This document shows, piece by piece, positions 43,560 through 53,026 of a stretch of DNA of 64,000 nucleotides. The DNA comes from Sediminibacillus halophilus (GTDB taxonomy: Bacteria; Bacillota; Bacilli; Bacillales; Amphibacillaceae): assembly GCF_900103695.1 (NCBI RefSeq), contig NZ_FNHF01000001.1, forward strand, positions 1,088,961 through 1,152,960, written 5' to 3'. The translations under genes and the position numbers were made by a program. The notes below the pieces were generated by a model. It saw only the letters and a list, made by a program, of their open reading frames with translations. It had not been told where the DNA came from and searched no databases. Each line of letters opens with the position of its first letter. Position 1 is the stretch's first letter.

Positions 43560-45182
43560 TCAGCTTTCTGTTTTATCGGACGATTCCTGCCTCTTCTTCT
43601 TTCGTCTCAACCGCTGCAGGATCTTTTTATAGTCAAGATTGATGGTTTTCGGCTTATAATGTTCGGATGCTTTCAAATCATCGGTGGATGCTTTCATGAA
43701 CGACCATGCCAGCATGAGCATGATAAAGAGTAACGGAAACCCACCGACAATACTGGCTGTCTGTAATGTCGACAACCCTCCGATAAACATCAGCACCAAC
43801 GGCATCAAACATAGGGTGAATGCCCAAAACAAACGATTCCACCGTAATGGCTCGTCCTCCACTTCCGACTGGACAACGGAGGCAAGAATATAAGAGCTTG
43901 AATCAAATGTGGTTGCCAGAAAGATAATCGCCAGGACTGTAAAAACAAGGATAATCAAAGGTGCCCATGGCAGTTGATTGATTATGCTGATAATCGCATA
44001 AGGGGCACCTTGGTTATTCAAAACATTGACAACATCGAACTGACCGGTAAGCTGCATATACAGTCCAAAGTTCCCCATGATTCCAAAAAATAGCAAACTA
44101 CCTAGCGAGCCATAGATAATTGTTCCAAGGACCATTTGACGGATCGTCCGGCCACGAGAGATTTTCGCGACAAACAAGCCCACAAACGGGGCATACACAA
44201 GCCACCATGCCCAATAGAACACCGTCCATCCTTCCGGAAAACCAGTACGTTCGAACGGTCCTAAATTATTGAATGGTTCTGTCCAAGTACTCATATGAAA
44301 AAAGTTATCCAATATCAAGCCGATACTATTGGTCGTCGTCTCTGCAATAAAGGTAGTCGGTCCGAATACAAAAATAAATGCCAGTAAAAAGATGGCCAAC
44401 CATAGGTTCAAATCACTGAGCACTTTGATTCCCTTACGCAAACCCGAATAAGCGCTTATAGCGAAAATGGTCGTACACAAAATCAGAATTAGCGTCTGCA
44501 TGGTCATATTTGCGGGCAGACCTGTCAAACGGGAGACACCCTCCGCAATCATCGGAGCACCTAGTGCAAGAGTGGTACCTGCTCCGCCCATTAGTCCGAA
44601 CATAAATAAAATATCGATCAGTTTACCGACGGGACCATCGGTTAGCCGCCCGATCAATGGCCGGCAAGCCTCACTTATTTTTAATACCGGTTTCTTCCGG
44701 ACGTAGTAAAAATAAGCCATTGGCAATGCCGGAAGGGTGTAAATAGCCCAGGCAATCGGCCCCCAATGGAATATTCCGTATGAACTGGCCCATTGAATTG
44801 CTTCTCTGGAACCTGCTTCAATCCCAAAGGGCGGGTCCTGATAATAGTACGCCCATTCAATCGTTCCCCAGTACAATATACTAGAACCAATTCCGGCACA
44901 GAATAGCATGGCTGCCCAGGAAAAAGTATTAAACTCCGGCTTCTCGTCTTTTTCACCCAGTTTGATGTGTCCATTTACGCTAAACGCCACGTATATCAGA
45001 AAGAAAAACAAAACAAAGCCGACAAGCAAATAAACAACACCGAAGTTCTGGGTGACAAAATCATTAGCCGCCAGGACAAATGATTCACCCTGTTCAGGGA
45101 ACAGAACGAGCGGGATGGTAACTGCCAGCAATATTATTAAGGCTCCAATAAAAGTCGGCCAATCAATTAAGCGATTTTTCAT
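43560..45182 (-). CDS. BCCT-family betaine/carnitine/choline transporter (540 aa)
   Basis: A twelve-helix sodium-coupled osmolyte carrier. The family signature is FYWAWWLVYAPFVGLFVAKI with SRGRTIRQ, and the glycine-rich helix with FMFGLMGGAGTTLALGAP is present. Closest in type to Bacillus OpuD-like glycine betaine carriers, supporting osmotic stress tolerance. The C-terminal tail is highly charged (LRRKKKRQESSDK), as in osmosensing members. AGGAAAG precedes ATG 45182. Single gene; about 120 bp from hemAT. Confidence 0.92.
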   Translation of the reverse strand: MKNRLIDWPTFIGALIILLAVTIPLVLFPEQGESFVLAANDFVTQNFGVVYLLVGFVLFFFLIYVAFSVNGHIKLGEKDEKPEFNTFSWAAMLFCAGIGSSILYWGTIEWAYYYQDPPFGIEAGSREAIQWASSYGIFHWGPIAWAIYTLPALPMAYFYYVRKKPVLKISEACRPLIGRLTDGPVGKLIDILFMFGLMGGAGTTLALGAPMIAEGVSRLTGLPANMTMQTLILILCTTIFAISAYSGLRKGIKVLSDLNLWLAIFLLAFIFVFGPTTFIAETTTNSIGLILDNFFHMSTWTEPFNNLGPFERTGFPEGWTVFYWAWWLVYAPFVGLFVAKISRGRTIRQMVLGTIIYGSLGSLLFFGIMGNFGLYMQLTGQFDVVNVLNNQGAPYAIISIINQLPWAPLIILVFTVLAIIFLATTFDSSSYILASVVQSEVEDEPLRWNRLFWAFTLCLMPLVLMFIGGLSTLQTASIVGGFPLLFIMLMLAWSFMKASTDDLKASEHYKPKTINLDYKKILQRLRRKKKRQESSDKTES

Positions 45183-45412
45183 ATTATCTTCCTTTCCTGA
45201 TAATAACGGATAATTTTTTATAGGAATAAGAACCTTTTGTCAGTTAGTTTTGTTTAAAAACGGATTTTTATCCGGTCCGTGCTTCATTAACCGTTCAATG
45301 ACAAATAATAACCTTCCCAATGTTGTTAATTGTTCGTACTGGCTAGAAACTGCGCAGTAACTGTAATGGGAATTTCCATTGCCTGTTAAATAAAGTTGTT
45401 AACCACCGCTTC

Positions 45413-45526
45413 GGTAGCATACTTCGCTTTCCGCGGGCACGGCTTCAGCTAACTTGGTAAAGAAGACCGCTTTCCTAAGTGAATCTTCAGCTCGCGCTTT
45501 TCCCGCAGGAGTATGCGTATGCTGCC
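45413..45526. repeat. Hairpin repeat of a related family (element E)
   Basis: Arms GGTAGCATAC (45413-45422) and GTATGCTGCC (45517-45526) pair with one G-T. Inside, CGCTTTCCGCGGG and CCCGCAGG also face each other. CGCTTTCC and CGGCTTCAGC words recur at 16018-16040 in copy D. No open frame is supported. Such elements recur in Bacillaceae intergenic DNA (from memory). Confidence 0.7.
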
Positions 45527-45650
45527 TGCGCTAAGAAGCTTGCTGAATGTCGCAAGTGTAGAAACTTTTTCCTTGAGACTCAACAAGATATCTAAAAAGG
45601 CTTGCCAGGAATCGTACTTCTCCTTCATTAAAAACAGCTGGGTTCCGTCA

Positions 45651-45934
45651 TTTGTCCTTCTCTTGGACTCTGCTTGTTATCCTAGCTACATCCAGTAACA
45701 AGTGATTCAAGAGAAGAATGTCTATTACACTCGTTTATAAACAGGAAGCTGTTCTCAGCGGAGAAAATACCCGGAGACTCCAGCGGGAGGAATGGCCTCG
45801 GTGAGATCCCGCAGAGCGTTAGCTCGAGGAAGCTCACCAGCCGCCCGCGGAAAGCGCAGGGTATTTCCGTAGCGCCGTACTCCCACTCGATAAAAGTAGG
45901 AAGTTAGGAAGACGCACTCAAACGATGTCGCAGT
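45651..45934. repeat. Most complete copy of dispersed structured repeat (copy C)
   Basis: This 284-bp stretch aligns on its left with copy B, on its right with copy D and through the middle with copy A. The core forms a long hairpin: AAATACCC (45765-45772) pairs with GGGTATTT (45859-45866), with further facing words CTCCAGCGGG, GCGGGAT and CCGCCCGCGG between. The conserved right end is CGCAGT. It has no open frame of note. Confidence 0.85.
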
Positions 45935-45969
45935 TTATATTTATTACGACACTACATAAAAGAGCTAAC

Positions 45970-46006
45970 AAAAACGCCTGAAGGAAAATTTCCTCCAGGC
46001 GTTTTT
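45970..46006. terminator. Bidirectional terminator after mtlD
   Basis: AAAAACGCCTG and CAGGCGTTTTT (11 bp) enclose a further AGGAAA/TTTCCT pairing. It ends 15 bp from the mtlD stop. Confidence 0.93.
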
Positions 46007-46020
46007 CGTATAACTAGATA

Positions 46021-47172
46021 TTATTGTTTCAATGCATGGTATTGCTCGATTACTTCCTTGCTGATTTCACTGTTTTCATCCAATCCGCTCACTTCTTTCA
46101 GCACATATGCTGGTCCATGCTCCTTGAGCATTTCCTGGATTTTCATTGCTTCTTCATCTTCTTGGTAATCAAATAACAGTGCAGCTGCGATCGCCTTCGC
46201 TAAATTCGTAAACGGCAATCCGACTTTCTGGGCCTCTGTCGCCGGCCGAATCAGCCTGTCCTCTGGTCCCAGCTTACGCATTGGAGCACGGCCAACTCTT
46301 GTAACAGCATCATTCAAATACGGATTTTTAAACCGTTCGATAATCTTTTGAATATAAGCAAAATGCTCTTCTTCGTTCAAACCATATTGCTTCACAAGGT
46401 AAGCCCCGGTTTCTTTCAAGGTATCCTGTACTTGCTTAGCAACAGTCCCATCAGCCAACGTTTTGTCGATTGTACTCTTTCCAGCTAGATAGCCAAAGTA
46501 AGCAATCACTGCATGACCTGTATTCACGGTGAATAATTTACGCTCTATAAAAGGGGCAAGCTCTTCAACGACGGTCATTCCTTCAATTGGCGGGATCGTT
46601 TGAGTTGTTTCGACAACCCATTCAAAGTATGGTTCCACCAAAACATCAAGCGACTCTGGATCTTCCTGGATAGGAACAATTCTGTCGACTGCCGAGTTGA
46701 AGAAATACACTCTCCCTTCCAATCTTTCTTTGGTGTCCTCATCAAGATTTTCGAAGATATGTTTTTTTAAAATGTCAGTAGCAGAGATTTGGTTTTCACA
46801 AGCAATGACATAGAGCGCTTCATCCGTTTCATAGACACGCTCTGTTAGCCCCCGGGCAATCAAAGGAGCAATCCGCGGCAGAATGTTCGGACCAATTGCC
46901 GTGGTCAGATAAACGGCACCCTTGATCGCTTCGATCACTCCTTCTTCCTGTTTCATATTGTTCAAGCCGGATACATTTTCAATGGTGGTCGTTTGTTCCT
47001 GCTCTGTAGCCAATTTAACCTGATAGCTTTTTTGTTCATTCAATTTATCAATGATTTGGTCAGCAATATCGACAAAAGTGACATGGTAACCAGACTCGGC
47101 GAATAAACCACCGATAAAACCACGACCGATATTTCCTGCACCAAAGTGAACGGTTTGTTTCAATGTCATCAT
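46021..47172 (-). CDS. mtlD: Mannitol-1-phosphate 5-dehydrogenase
   Basis: A 383-residue NAD-dependent enzyme converting mannitol 1-phosphate to fructose 6-phosphate. The N-terminal Rossmann motif is HFGAGNIGRGFIGG (8-21), ACENQISATD is the family loop, and the catalytic Lys region lies around NTGHAVIAYFGYLAG. Length is normal. It overlaps the mtlR stop by 4 bp and is the last gene of mtlA-mtlR-mtlD. Confidence 0.96.
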   Translation of the reverse strand: MMTLKQTVHFGAGNIGRGFIGGLFAESGYHVTFVDIADQIIDKLNEQKSYQVKLATEQEQTTTIENVSGLNNMKQEEGVIEAIKGAVYLTTAIGPNILPRIAPLIARGLTERVYETDEALYVIACENQISATDILKKHIFENLDEDTKERLEGRVYFFNSAVDRIVPIQEDPESLDVLVEPYFEWVVETTQTIPPIEGMTVVEELAPFIERKLFTVNTGHAVIAYFGYLAGKSTIDKTLADGTVAKQVQDTLKETGAYLVKQYGLNEEEHFAYIQKIIERFKNPYLNDAVTRVGRAPMRKLGPEDRLIRPATEAQKVGLPFTNLAKAIAAALLFDYQEDEEAMKIQEMLKEHGPAYVLKEVSGLDENSEISKEVIEQYHALKQ

Positions 47173-49265
47173 TCCTTTATCAAGTTATTTTGAAGGTAAT
47201 TCAAAAACAGGTCCTCCAATTTTTTGCGAATCATTGCTTCGTTTGATGATGAAAAAATCATCATGGCGACATCATTTTCAATTATACTCGTGCTGATCAG
47301 GCTAAGTACTTCCTGCTCACGATGGCTCATACTGTCGGGGGCAAGCATTAACAACAAGTTTTTCATTTGCACTTCTTGTCCATCCATTCCTTTAATGGTA
47401 CAGGGCTGCTCTAAATGAGATACCTGAAAAATCAATTCATGAATATGATCATCCCGACAATGGTACAAGCCCATGTTCGTACCCGGAATCCCTAAGCCGC
47501 CTCTTTTTTCACGCTCTTCAAGCTCTTTCATAATTTTTTTCGGCGCATCCAGCAAGTTGTCTTCCTCTGCTTGTTCAACCATTTTCCACAATACTTCCCG
47601 ATGATCAGTCGTTTGTTTTTGGCGGAAAACACGAAGATTAGCAAGGATTCCTTCTATGCTGGAATGGACTTCCTTGATTTCATTAAGCAAATCATGAATT
47701 GCCGGTTGCTCCGTATGGTTAACAGGTCTGTTTTCATTCGCTGGTTGCAAATAGTGTTTTTTGCTTGTCATTTTTTCCAGATTTCGTTGTAAAAAATCAT
47801 GGATCGCTTTCGTGTCCTCTTCGCTGAGCAAAGGGCTCACCAGAATGTAATCAAATTCTGTGAAAGGCAGCCGCACGGTAGAAATAACGATATCGAATGA
47901 ATCCAGATCTGCATGTTGAAAGTCATTGATCGATAATATTTCTACTTCTTGGATCTCCGGGATTTCCTGTTGAATACGACTGGCTAGCATTTTCGAGGCG
48001 CCGATTCCTGTTGGACAGACAACTACCGCCTCGATAGATGCCTTTTCCTCGTTCATCAACAGTGCCGAACCAAAATGTAGTACGATAAAAGCGACCTCTT
48101 CATCAGGAAACCGGACATCTTGAAATTGTTCTTCCAGACTGTTTTTCACTGCCATAAACAATACCGGGTATTTCCGCTTAATATCTTCTGTCAAAGGGTT
48201 GAATAACTCCATTCCTTGCTGCAATCGGAACAAAGAAGGCTCCATATGGGCCAGCAGACCCTGAAATAACGAGAAGTCATCTGACAAATGGACGTGGAGC
48301 TGTTTGGAAACATCCGCGATAACATTTTTAATCAATCTGCCCAGCATAATGCTGTCATATTCAATGGCATCAGCAGCCTGTAGTTTGGACCCCTTTAAAA
48401 TAACCGACAGAAACCGTACATCCGCTCCCGTAAGAGGCACTTCATACTTTTGTTTCAACTCTTCGCAAACTTGCTTCATTCCCTGGTACTCCATAGAGGA
48501 TTTATCCACAGATCGGTCAATTTCCTCTATCGGAAATTGATTTTCCGTTCGCTGCATCGTGATACATATATGGATAACCAAACCGATGTAATCACTATCG
48601 GCAAGTCTAGTTTGTCCCTTATTGATCGTCCGGCTGACCAACGTATCTATTTCCAATAAATATTGCGGAGAAAAGTAACTCAATACCGGACCCTCTACCT
48701 GATTCCCTTTTTGCAGCAAGTATAACTGCTCGATCAGCTCTTCGTGGAAATGCATTGAAAAATAGCCTGCCAAAGCCTTTCGTTTGTCGGACTCCTGAGC
48801 GTGCAATTCCACGCCTACTCCACGTTTCCTCGAAAGTCTTACCCGGAATTTTTCCAGCCAGGCAGCCAAGTCATCTAAATAAGCACTCAACGTCGCCGTG
48901 CTGACGCCAAGCTGTTTTGCCAGCACTTGCGTCTTAAAAGACGGCCCCTCCTGCAGCAAGGTAATCAATAGATAAAGTTTTCGCTCCTCCGGTGTTTCAT
49001 CTGTCGGATTCAGACTGGAAAGATGCTGCATCAGACGGTAAATATGTTCATTTTTTCCACCGATGACGAGCCCATCGCTCGACGTTCTGGTCAATTCCAA
49101 CTGAAATTGTTGCAGCGATTTTTCTACTGATTTCAGATCCCGCTGAATCGTCCGAACACTTACATTAAGAAACGCAGCCAAAGATTGTGCGGTATGCTTT
49201 CCTGAGGTTCTGACAATCAGATCGATGATGGATTTTTCTCGTGATGTAATAAACATATTACCCAC
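47169..49265 (-). CDS. mtlR: Mannitol operon activator, BglG/PRD family
   Basis: A 698-residue multidomain activator. Order: N-terminal HTH domains (8-65 and 85-150, with FLNVSVRTIQRDLKSVE and QLGVSTATLSAYLDDL), two PRD modules (about 190-400) with regulatory His residues (YIGLVIHICITMQRTE; FIVLHFGSALLM), an EIIB-like domain (VVCPTGIGASKMLASRI, about 410) and an EIIA-like domain (540-695). PTS proteins set its activity by phosphorylation. It should activate the mannitol genes beside it. Located between mtlA and mtlD, as in other Bacillaceae. Confidence 0.94.
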   Translation of the reverse strand: MGNMFITSREKSIIDLIVRTSGKHTAQSLAAFLNVSVRTIQRDLKSVEKSLQQFQLELTRTSSDGLVIGGKNEHIYRLMQHLSSLNPTDETPEERKLYLLITLLQEGPSFKTQVLAKQLGVSTATLSAYLDDLAAWLEKFRVRLSRKRGVGVELHAQESDKRKALAGYFSMHFHEELIEQLYLLQKGNQVEGPVLSYFSPQYLLEIDTLVSRTINKGQTRLADSDYIGLVIHICITMQRTENQFPIEEIDRSVDKSSMEYQGMKQVCEELKQKYEVPLTGADVRFLSVILKGSKLQAADAIEYDSIMLGRLIKNVIADVSKQLHVHLSDDFSLFQGLLAHMEPSLFRLQQGMELFNPLTEDIKRKYPVLFMAVKNSLEEQFQDVRFPDEEVAFIVLHFGSALLMNEEKASIEAVVVCPTGIGASKMLASRIQQEIPEIQEVEILSINDFQHADLDSFDIVISTVRLPFTEFDYILVSPLLSEEDTKAIHDFLQRNLEKMTSKKHYLQPANENRPVNHTEQPAIHDLLNEIKEVHSSIEGILANLRVFRQKQTTDHREVLWKMVEQAEEDNLLDAPKKIMKELEEREKRGGLGIPGTNMGLYHCRDDHIHELIFQVSHLEQPCTIKGMDGQEVQMKNLLLMLAPDSMSHREQEVLSLISTSIIENDVAMMIFSSSNEAMIRKKLEDLFLNYLQNNLIKE

Positions 49266-49379
49266 TCATTTCTACATTAAAATGTTCTTCTAAGTACTTT
49301 GTCCATCTATACAGGAAAACAAGAAAATACTTACGACTCTTCTTGTCCCTCATTCCAGTTTTTTGGCTTAAATGAGAAC

Positions 49380-49406
49380 AGAAAGGCAGGAATACCCCGC
49401 CTTTCT
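49380..49406 (-). terminator. Hairpin between mtlA and mtlR
   Basis: AGAAAGGCGGGG pairs with CCTGCCTTTCT on the minus strand (one mismatch), 15 bp after mtlA. The T tract is poor, so partial read-through to mtlR is likely. Confidence 0.6.
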
Positions 49407-49420
49407 AATCTATGCTGCGT

Positions 49421-51355
49421 TTATTTACTGTTAACGATGTCCTTCAGTTCTTTTGGTGTTTTCGCCTGAACCATCTGCTCGATATTTTCCATTTCCGAAC
49501 AAATGACTGCGATTCCTGAAAGGATTTCCAAATGGGTACCGTCTTTTCCTGCGATACCGAAAATCAATTTTGTTTCGTCTCCGTCAAAATCGACGCCATT
49601 CGGTACCTGTACTACCGTGAAACCAGACTTGAGTACCGCTTTCTTCGCATCTTCTGTTCCGTGTGGAATCGCCACATTGTTCCCCATGTATGTGGATGTT
49701 ATGTTATCCCGCTCGATCATGGCCTCAACATAGCTTTCTTCTACATAACCCGCTTTCACCAACGCTTCCCCAGCAAAGCGGATTGCGTCCTCTTTCGAGT
49801 CAAATTCCTGTCCGATAAAAATGTTCTCTTCGAGAAGCAAGTCATCATCATCCGCTTTTCCCGGATCTGGTTCTGTTACTTCTTCCTGAGAATCTTCCGT
49901 AAGTTCCGCCAGTTCTTCTGATACCCCGCTTTGCAAGCTGTCAATCAGCTTGTCATATTCTGGACTGGATAGGAAGTTATCCACCGAAATATGGTAAGCA
50001 TTCGGAAGCTTGTTTTGAGCACGAGGTGTCAGCTCTTCCTGTGTAATGACGATTTGCGCGTCACTCGGCAGATTGCTGATGGACGTATTCGTCACCGTAA
50101 CATCAAGATCCGCTTCCTTCACCTTTTTGCGCAGCAAGGATGCTCCCATGGCGCTCGACCCCATGCCGGCATCACAAGCGAATACGATTTTGTCTACGTC
50201 TTCAGGCATAACACCATGTTCCGCTGTGTTTTTTCCAGCTCCTGAAGATACAGAACCTGCAACAGAACTTTTCTTCCCTTTCATTTCTTCCATCTTTTTG
50301 GTAGCTTCATCAATATCTTCTTCAGACTGTTTTCCGGATTTAAGAATAATTGCCGAAATAACAAATGAAACTACCGCCGCCACAATCACACCCGCATAGT
50401 TGGCGACATAAGACATAGCCTGTGGAGGTGTGACAGCTGTAATGGCAATAATACTTCCCGGCGATGAAGGAGCAACAAGGCCTCCGCCCAGCAGTACCAG
50501 CGTAAATACACCGCTCATTCCGCCAAGAATGACAGCGATGAACAACATAGGTTTCATCAATACATACGGGAAATAAATTTCATGAATACCGCCCAAGAAG
50601 TGAATGATTCCTGCACCTGGTGCGGATTGTTTAGCAGAACCTTTTCCGAAAAGAGAGAAGGCCAGCAAGACACCCAGACCTGGACCCGGATTGGCTTCTA
50701 GCAGGAATAACACAGACTTCCCTGCATTCTGCACTTGCTCAAGTCCAATCGGAGACAATACCCCGTGGTTGATCGCATTGTTCAGGAACAGTATTTTTGC
50801 CGGTTCGATCAGGATACTTGTCAATGGCAATAAGCCTGCGCCTACTAACCAGTCAACACCTACCACTAAAACTTGCGTGAACCCGTCTACTGCTGGTCCG
50901 ATCGCAAGGAAAGACAGGATTGCAAGACATCCACCGAGAATGCCGGCAGAAAAGTTATTGACAAGCATTTCGAAACCAGTTCTGATTTTCCCTTCAATCA
51001 ACTGATCGAACTTTTTGATCACATATCCCCCAAGAGGACCCATGATCATCGCGCCAAGAAACATTGGCGTATCAGGAGCTCCGACAATCACACCGATGGT
51101 AGCAATCGCACCGACTACCCCTCCGCGTTGATCGTGAATCAATTTACCGCCTGTATAACCGATTAATAGCGGCAATAAGTACTTAACCATTGGGTCAACT
51201 AATTTGGCAAGTTCTTCATTCGGAATAATTCCATCCGGAATAAACAATGCCGTAATCAAACCCCAGGCTATAAAAGCACCAATGTTGGGTAATACCATGG
51301 AACTAAGGAAATTACCAAACTTCTGTATTCCAACTTTTACAGATGATTGAGCCAT
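49421..51355 (-). CDS. mtlA: Mannitol PTS permease, EIICBA
   Basis: A 644-residue fused permease that takes up and phosphorylates mannitol. EIIC is residues 1-340 ([42 protein letters not shown] with GIHEIYFPY). EIIB is about 385-480, with the phospho-Cys in [20 protein letters not shown] is about 500-644, with active His in NNVAIPHGT. Many bacilli have EIIA on a separate mtlF; here it is fused, as in E. coli. AAAGGAAG precedes ATG 51355. First gene of the mannitol set. Confidence 0.95.
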   Translation of the reverse strand: MAQSSVKVGIQKFGNFLSSMVLPNIGAFIAWGLITALFIPDGIIPNEELAKLVDPMVKYLLPLLIGYTGGKLIHDQRGGVVGAIATIGVIVGAPDTPMFLGAMIMGPLGGYVIKKFDQLIEGKIRTGFEMLVNNFSAGILGGCLAILSFLAIGPAVDGFTQVLVVGVDWLVGAGLLPLTSILIEPAKILFLNNAINHGVLSPIGLEQVQNAGKSVLFLLEANPGPGLGVLLAFSLFGKGSAKQSAPGAGIIHFLGGIHEIYFPYVLMKPMLFIAVILGGMSGVFTLVLLGGGLVAPSSPGSIIAITAVTPPQAMSYVANYAGVIVAAVVSFVISAIILKSGKQSEEDIDEATKKMEEMKGKKSSVAGSVSSGAGKNTAEHGVMPEDVDKIVFACDAGMGSSAMGASLLRKKVKEADLDVTVTNTSISNLPSDAQIVITQEELTPRAQNKLPNAYHISVDNFLSSPEYDKLIDSLQSGVSEELAELTEDSQEEVTEPDPGKADDDDLLLEENIFIGQEFDSKEDAIRFAGEALVKAGYVEESYVEAMIERDNITSTYMGNNVAIPHGTEDAKKAVLKSGFTVVQVPNGVDFDGDETKLIFGIAGKDGTHLEILSGIAVICSEMENIEQMVQAKTPKELKDIVNSK

Positions 51356-51436
51356 ACTATACTTCCTTTCAATAAAATAAGATAATATCAGACGTTATCA
51401 TCATAAGCCACATGTAAGCGCCATTCAAGAAACACT

Positions 51437-51477
51437 AACATTACCTTTGTCGCAGTCAATAAGACAAAGGTAATGTT
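51437..51477. promoter_or_regulatory. Perfect 15-bp inverted repeat upstream of mtlA
   Basis: AACATTACCTTTGTC (51437-51451) pairs perfectly with GACAAAGGTAATGTT (51463-51477), 11 bp apart. It lies 82 bp upstream of mtlA and 188 bp before the copper-protein gene. The inner TTGTC...GACAA resembles the ends of MtlR operators (TTGNCACA...TGTGNCAA), but the spacing differs. A terminator or another operator is possible. The rest of 51356-51664 holds no gene. Confidence 0.5.
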
Positions 51478-51664
51478 TCTCCTATGCATAATGACCTATG
51501 GCATTATTGTGTACTTATCAGCCAAGTTGATTCTCATTTATTGGCGGTGTATTTTATTAGCCATTCATATTCCCTGGCATCTCTCTGAGCAGGGACTTAT
51601 CTGTTTAGTGGAGCCTAAAATGGGAAAGTATTAAAGTATAAATACTTATTGGAGGGAAGTTATA

Positions 51665-51991
51665 ATGGCACACGAAAAATATCAAGAGCTCCTCAATACC
51701 TTACATGACTGTATGGTGCAGTGCAACCATTGTTATGATGCTTGTCTAAATGAAGACGACGTGAAAATGATGGCACCATGCATTCGTCTTGATCGTGAAT
51801 GTGCGGATATTTGCGGTTACCTGGCTCAAGCAATTACGCATGGTACACCATATGTAGCAGAGCTTGCCTCTGTATGTGCTAAAATTTGTGAAGACTGTGG
51901 AAATGAATGTAAAAAACACGAACAAGAACATTGCCAGAAATGTGCGGATATCTGCATGAAGTGTGCAGATGCTTGCCGTAAGGTCGCTTAA
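51665..51991 (+). CDS. Four-helix-bundle copper-binding protein (DUF326, 108 aa)
   Basis: A small protein with 16 Cys, mostly at helical spacing (CMVQCNHCYDAC; CAKICEDCGNEC; CQKCADICMKCADAC). This is the pattern of DUF326/Csp proteins, whose bundle interior stores many Cu(I) ions. B. subtilis YhjQ is a homologue. No signal peptide, so cytosolic storage or detoxification. GGAGGGAAG precedes ATG 51665. No copper regulator or ATPase adjoins. Confidence 0.93.
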   Translation: MAHEKYQELLNTLHDCMVQCNHCYDACLNEDDVKMMAPCIRLDRECADICGYLAQAITHGTPYVAELASVCAKICEDCGNECKKHEQEHCQKCADICMKCADACRKVA

Positions 51992-52007
51992 TTTATTTGA
52001 CACTCTT

Positions 52008-52042
52008 AAAAAGTCTCCGAAATACATTTCGGAGACTTTTCT
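52008..52042 (+). terminator. Intrinsic terminator of the copper-protein gene
   Basis: AAAAGTCTCCGAA pairs with TTCGGAGACTTTT (13 bp, 6-nt loop), 17 bp after the stop. Confidence 0.92.
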
Positions 52043-52096
52043 CACACAAAAAAACATGATAGCACTACTTCACTAATTAGCTTCCACCGGGAATTT

Positions 52097-52711
52097 TTAA
52101 GTCTGACCCTTTCTTTCTGGCTGGTATAAACAATCTACCGTTATGAATGTTCCTTTGTAATACTTTTTAACTTCTTGCATAGATAATCCCGCCTGTTTAA
52201 AATAACCAAGTGTGTTCCGATTTAGATGACAGCCATCGCACACTCTTTTCCAGATTGGCGTAAGTCTGTCTTGAACCTTCGCCCAGAACGGGTTTGATAC
52301 TTTCACATGCTCGAATAAAAGTATCCTTGCACCGGGTTTACTCACTCTCTTTATTTCTAATATGACTTTTTCGGGATCTGCAACCGTACAAAATACCAAT
52401 GTTGCTACCACTGTATCAAATGTATTGTCCGCAAAAGGAAGTTTCTCCGCCTCTGCATTCAGAAGCTGGATCTTCACTTTCCCCTGCCTTACAGCTTCAA
52501 CAGAACGCTGCAACATCTGTTCATTGGGATCTATAGCCACCACATGTTCAACACTGTGCTGATAGTGTGGTAAATTAATTCCTGAGCCGGAACCGATTTC
52601 CAGAACTCTCCCTTTTGCCTTTGCTAAAAGATTGCTTCGAATATCCTTAAAACGATGTTTTTCCAAAGGTTTCATGAAAAAATCATAGGCAATTGGAAAC
52701 CATTTTCCCAT
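52097..52711 (-). CDS. Class I SAM-dependent methyltransferase (204 aa)
   Basis: A Rossmann-fold methyltransferase of the Methyltransf_11 kind. Motif I is VLEIGSGSGINLPHY, the acidic strand end is VAIDPNEQML, motif post-II NAEAEKLPFADNTFDTVVATLVF and motif III KPGARILLFEHV. Similar Bacillus proteins are annotated as phospholipid or generic methyltransferases; the acceptor is unknown. I start at ATG 52711 with GAGGTGAGGAG just upstream; 16 more codons to 52759 would read through the ribosome site. Confidence 0.86.
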   Translation of the reverse strand: MGKWFPIAYDFFMKPLEKHRFKDIRSNLLAKAKGRVLEIGSGSGINLPHYQHSVEHVVAIDPNEQMLQRSVEAVRQGKVKIQLLNAEAEKLPFADNTFDTVVATLVFCTVADPEKVILEIKRVSKPGARILLFEHVKVSNPFWAKVQDRLTPIWKRVCDGCHLNRNTLGYFKQAGLSMQEVKKYYKGTFITVDCLYQPERKGQT

Positions 52712-52982
52712 TTTCTCCTCACCTCTTCCACCTAATATACCATTTATAGCAAACATCACTAAACAAACAAATTATCACCTATTATTATTCCAAATAAATC
52801 TGATTAAGAAAGCTAACAGCCTGTTTTCCGGCGCCGACGACTATCATCGCCCTAAAAAACCCCACCTTTACTATCAATATCCCGTATATTACCATCGCCA
52901 GCTTAAGTCAAACTCAAAATAGATCCTTCTGCAGATAGATTGGCTCAGAAACAACACGGCAGCACTCCTACATTCCTACCCA
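52712..52982. other. Intergenic, no supported feature
   Basis: The region between the methyltransferase start and the MMPL terminator contains a promoter for the former, presumably near 52740-52790 (AT-rich). I see no gene, repeat or operator. Confidence 0.4.
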
Positions 52983-53018
52983 TAAAAAAGCACCGCCTGT
53001 TTTAATCGACGATGCTCT
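52983..53018 (-). terminator. Intrinsic terminator of the MMPL gene
   Basis: On the minus strand AGCATCG pairs with CGGTGCT (G-T tolerated, 14-nt loop), followed by six T residues. Confidence 0.75.
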
Positions 53019-53026
53019 TTCTACCT

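Noticed and set aside
51361-51430. CcpA cre site upstream of mtlA (TGAATGGCGCTTACA on the minus strand)
   Set aside because: It is one base too long and mismatched at the central CG positions of the 14-bp consensus; not strong enough to list.
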